Positions 61,217-64,000 of a stretch of DNA of 64,000 nt are shown here, piece by piece (position 1 is the first letter of the stretch; each line of letters starts with the position of its first letter). The notes beneath the pieces are model-generated. The model was not told where the DNA came from and did not search any database. It saw nothing but the letters and a program-made list of their open reading frames with translations. Origin of the DNA: Neoceratodus forsteri (lineage: Eukaryota > Chordata > Ceratodontiformes > Ceratodontidae); NCBI GenBank assembly GCA_016271365.2, contig CM057451.1, forward strand, positions 371,029,501 through 371,093,500. Reading direction: 5' to 3'. The position numbers were made by a program, and so were the translations under genes.

Positions 61217-63745
61217 ATGTCTCTGTCTAAGAAGAAGGCATCCAGTGATCCAAAGCAACCATCGGTGCTTCAGTTATTTGCTAAGAAAAGAATTCCAGCA
61301 GACACTGCACATGCTGAACATACAGTGAAGAAATCAAGACCTGAAGATAGTGTTCTGTTAGCTGGCATGCATGAATCTGATAGTAGAAGTATAGTTTCAG
61401 AGCCTAGTTCTGATGCTACAGGCCCATTACTTGTTGCTTCTCCCTCACTCTCTGATGCATGTGCAAGCACATCCTCCGATGCATGTGAAAGCACATCACT
61501 GCCATCTAGTGAAGGCCACTCATTTTCAGTGGGTGAGTGTGTTGATCACGATACTGTGCCAACTGACATATCTGCTACTCCTTACCAAGCTCCAGTTCAG
61601 CCGAAGTGTGTTTTCCCTGTGACAAAATCACGTAAATTTAATGGTGATTACAAAACTCATAAGTGGGTAGAATATTCAGTACAGAGAGATGCTGTATACT
61701 GTTTTGCATGCAGGCATTTTACTAGCACTCGACTGCACCTGGAGGTGGAGGTCGAACGTGGAAACATTCCTTTGTTGATATTGGTTTCTGTAAATGGAAA
61801 AATTGGTCGTGCTTCAGAAAGCACAGCGAGTCTGAGAAACACAAAGCATCTGTTGTAGCATGGTGTGAATTTAACGATACAGTCTTCATCAGGACATCAG
61901 CTGTTGTGAGACGGCTAGAAAAAATAGGGACATTGAAATTGAAGAAAACAGACGCCATGTTGAATTACTACTGCATGCAGTGTAAGACCTAGGACGGCAA
62001 GGTCTTGCCTTCAGAGGTGGTGATGAGTCGACAAATTCGATAACAAAGGCAATTTTATTGAGTTTCTGGAAACATTTTCTGCACATGACTCAAAATTAAA
62101 AGAAAAATGTCTAGGAGATACTGGTCATTATACTTCCAGAGTATCAAATGATTTGATTAACATAGTTGCAACATTAATACTAGAGAAAATTGTAAGTAAA
62201 GTTACAAAATATTTCTCTGTTTTAGTCGACGTAAACTAAGGATGTATCACGCAAAGAGCAGCTCAGCTTTGTAATCCGTTTTGTTGACGGAAATGGTAAT
62301 ATCTGTGAAAAACCACTTGGCTGCTACCACATGGATAAACTGGATGCTGGTAGTTTGGCTGGTGCCATCAATCAGGCAGTATGTCAGGCTGGACTGCAGT
62401 GGAAGCACTGTGTAGCACAGTGCTATGATGGAGCCTCTGTCATGAGTGGGTGCTTCAGTGGAATACAAGCAAGAATAAGAGAGATTGCTCCTCAAGCTGT
62501 TTATATCCATTGTCATGCACACAGACTGAATCTTGTCTTGGTGCAAACAATTAATAATATATCAGAAGTGAAAGAATTTTTCAGCATCTTACAGGCTGTA
62601 TATGTATTTATTTCTCAAAGTTCACCAAGACATGAGTTGTTTGTTAAAGCTCAGAAAGAAGAAGGTCTACAAGTTCTGGAACTGGACTGTGTGGTACACG
62701 ATGAACTGGACTGTGTGGTACACGATGGTTTTACTGGTACAACTGTGTCAAGAAATTTCAGTTGCGTCTAGAGTCCATTATTATAACACTTCATGCTATT
62801 CAGTCACAAAACACTGACAAAGAGGCAAGTAGTGAAGCAAAAGGTCATCTGTTTAAAATTCAGAACTTCACCTTTGTAGTAACACTGTACAGCCTAGAAA
62901 CTATTTTAAGGAAGATACAATCAGTGTCTGAGGAACTTCAGAGAAAAGATCTGGATTTGCCAAGTGCTTGTAATCTTGTTCAGTCTTCGAAAAGTGAGCT
63001 CTTGTCTCTACGTAATGATTCACAGTGGCAGAAGATTTACAAGGAGGCACAACAAGCTGCTGATCACTGTGGCATTGATTATGATGTACAAGCCACTTTG
63101 CACACAGGAAGGCCTCTGCGCAAACATCAGTTGAGCCGAAAACTGACAGAATTTTTTGTTTCATCCACTTTGGGGAAACGGACTGCAAATATAGAAATTC
63201 AGGACATTTCTGCAAGATCTAGCAGTGATAGGCTTAAACAGGAAATATACCTGGCCTGCATTGACAGGTTTGTTACTGAACTTGATTCACGCTTCACAAG
63301 TAATCTGGACATCTTAAAAGCTGTTGCTGCTTTCAACCCAAAGGATGAGAGTTTTCTAAATTACTCTGTTTTAAAGGTCCTAGCAGAATCTTACCCAGGA
63401 GCAAATATAGACACAACTGTATTAGAGTCACAGCTGGAATCAGCAAAGGCATACCTACAGAACAAAAGTATGCAAAGTATTCATTGTGTCAGACAACAGT
63501 TGCAATGCCTTTGTAATGCATTTTCAGAAGTCCTGGAGATTTTGAACCTGGTGCTGGCACTCCCTGTGACCACAGCTTCAAATGAACGCTTTTCTCATGC
63601 ATGAAAAGAGTGAAAACTTACTTAAGAAACAGTTGTGGTGACAGACGACTCAGTGACTTAATGATGATGGCATGAGCCACTGGAGGTGAAGCAGCTAGAC
63701 CTGTCAGTAGCAATAGACAGATTTGCTCAGATGCGTTCAAGAAGA
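61217..63745 (+). pseudogene. hAT transposase, ZMYM1-like, frameshifted
   Basis: Start MSLSKKKASSDPKQPSVLQL, a Ser-rich low-complexity N-terminus, then KWVEYSVQRDAVYCFACRHF, a TTF-type zinc finger as in ZMYM1-like hATs. After a frameshift near 61740 come DIGFCKWKNWSCFRKHSESE and KHKASVVAWCEF. Then NFIEFLETFSAHDSKLKEKC, a damaged VLVDETKD-type block at about 62230 (catalytic Asp region), EQLSFVIRFVDGNGNICE, WKHCVAQCYDGASVMSGCFS (second Asp region), YIHCHAHRLNLVLVQTINNI, and the C-terminal dimerisation block ALPVTTASNERFS, which continues in another frame as CMKRVKTYLRNSCGDRRLSD. At least five frameshifts or stops and a 24 bp tandem duplication. Dead. Confidence 0.9.
62679..62726 (+). repeat. 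24 bp tandem duplication inside hAT gene
   Basis: GAACTGGACTGTGTGGTACA then CGAT occurs twice in a row, giving ELDCVVHD twice in frame. Confidence 0.88.
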
Positions 63746-63765
63746 TACCCATTACTGAAGTAACA

Positions 63766-64000
63766 TTGCTATCTACAGTCAGCCATCAGTCATGTGTGCT
63801 ACCAGTGTCTCCAGTCAGCCACCAGTCCTGTGTTCCAGTTCTGTCCCAGTCAGCTCAGCAACGAGTCCCGTTTGCAACTTGTGCCTCCAGTCAGCAACCA
63901 GTCCAGTATGCCAGCAGTGTTACCACCAGTCAGCCAACCAGCAGTCCCATCTGCCAGTAGTGTCTCCAGTCAGCCAGCAGTCAGTGTGCCAGCTCTGTCC
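63766..64000 (+). repeat. Degenerate minisatellite, CAGTCAGC-type units
   Basis: CCAGTCAGCC-like cores recur about every 25-35 bases, with variants such as CAGTCAGCAACCAGTCC and TGCCAGCAGTGT. The array runs off the window. It lies just after the hAT ORF. Confidence 0.8.

Larger units (their letters stand above)
56291..64000 (+). mobile_element. Large hAT-type DNA transposon (5' side and body), right end outside window
   Basis: Inferred as one unit: GC-rich leader (56291-58065), intron-like spacer, hAT transposase ORF remains (61217-63745) and a minisatellite running off the edge. CAGGGTTCCGG at 56291 is a plausible hAT-type terminus (hAT ends often begin CAGGG or CAGTG), directly after a twice-repeated GCGACCCTATGA. 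Without the right end, neither the terminal inverted repeat nor the 8 bp duplication can be checked. The leader may instead be unrelated to the hAT. Confidence 0.45.

Overview
This is vertebrate intronic DNA packed with transposons. The one host coding feature I can prove is exon 3 of Argonaute-3 (AGO3), on the minus strand at 1720-1840: 121 bp, AG acceptor, GTAAGT donor, and 40 codons that fit AGO3 and not AGO1, AGO2 or AGO4. Everything right of 1840 is therefore probably AGO3 intron 2, at least 62 kb long because I find no exon 2, and 1-1719 is the start of intron 3. The repeat mix (abundant DIRS-type tyrosine-recombinase retrotransposons, CR1 and L2 LINEs, a Penelope-like element, a long tRNA-derived SINE, a ZMYM1-like hAT) suggests a large-genome vertebrate. 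An amphibian such as a caecilian or salamander is my best guess, with lungfish possible; this is inference.

Layout: 1-826 is the gag end of a DIRS-alpha copy. A SINE (1138-1543) with target-site duplication, the AGO3 exon and a palindromic element (1909-2097) follow. 2536-3145 is a reverse SINE. 3185-6195 is DIRS-beta with a large internal deletion. 6314-12671 is a near-complete DIRS-gamma (gag, RT, RNase H, Dam-like segment, tyrosine recombinase) that appears to sit in the 3' tail of an L2-like LINE (6196-6313 and 12672-13600). 14165-17254 is a second L2-like LINE split by a CR1 copy. 17540-18800 holds fragments. 19131-21879 is a gag-only DIRS-epsilon joined to DIRS-delta (21877-27708), whose recombinase gene is split by a SINE. 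28083-33765 is full-length DIRS-alpha. 34130-38300 is a Penelope-like element (RT plus GIY-YIG) split by an L2. 38340-41885 is CR1 and SINE debris. 42520-45528 is a second gag-only DIRS-epsilon. 46701-52482 is another full-length DIRS-alpha. 53600-56225 is L2, CR1 and DIRS RT debris. From about 56.3 kb to the right edge there is a GC-rich candidate promoter and leader exon, a roughly 3 kb candidate intron with foldback elements, a decayed hAT transposase gene and a minisatellite.

How the parts work: a DIRS element encodes a Gag, a reverse transcriptase with RNase H and a Dam-like segment, and a tyrosine recombinase. Inverted terminal repeats plus an internal complementary region (ICR) allow a circular intermediate to be made and inserted. 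Each part can be seen here in several families. Most coding regions carry frameshifts or lost catalytic residues, so I annotate them as pseudogenes. The most novel-looking items are two gag-only copies with the same architecture, the DIRS-epsilon/DIRS-delta junction inside an ICR core, a Pro/Tyr/Gln-rich tract in the gamma Gag, strong same-strand bias of DIRS copies with AGO3, and the GC-rich leader of the hAT.
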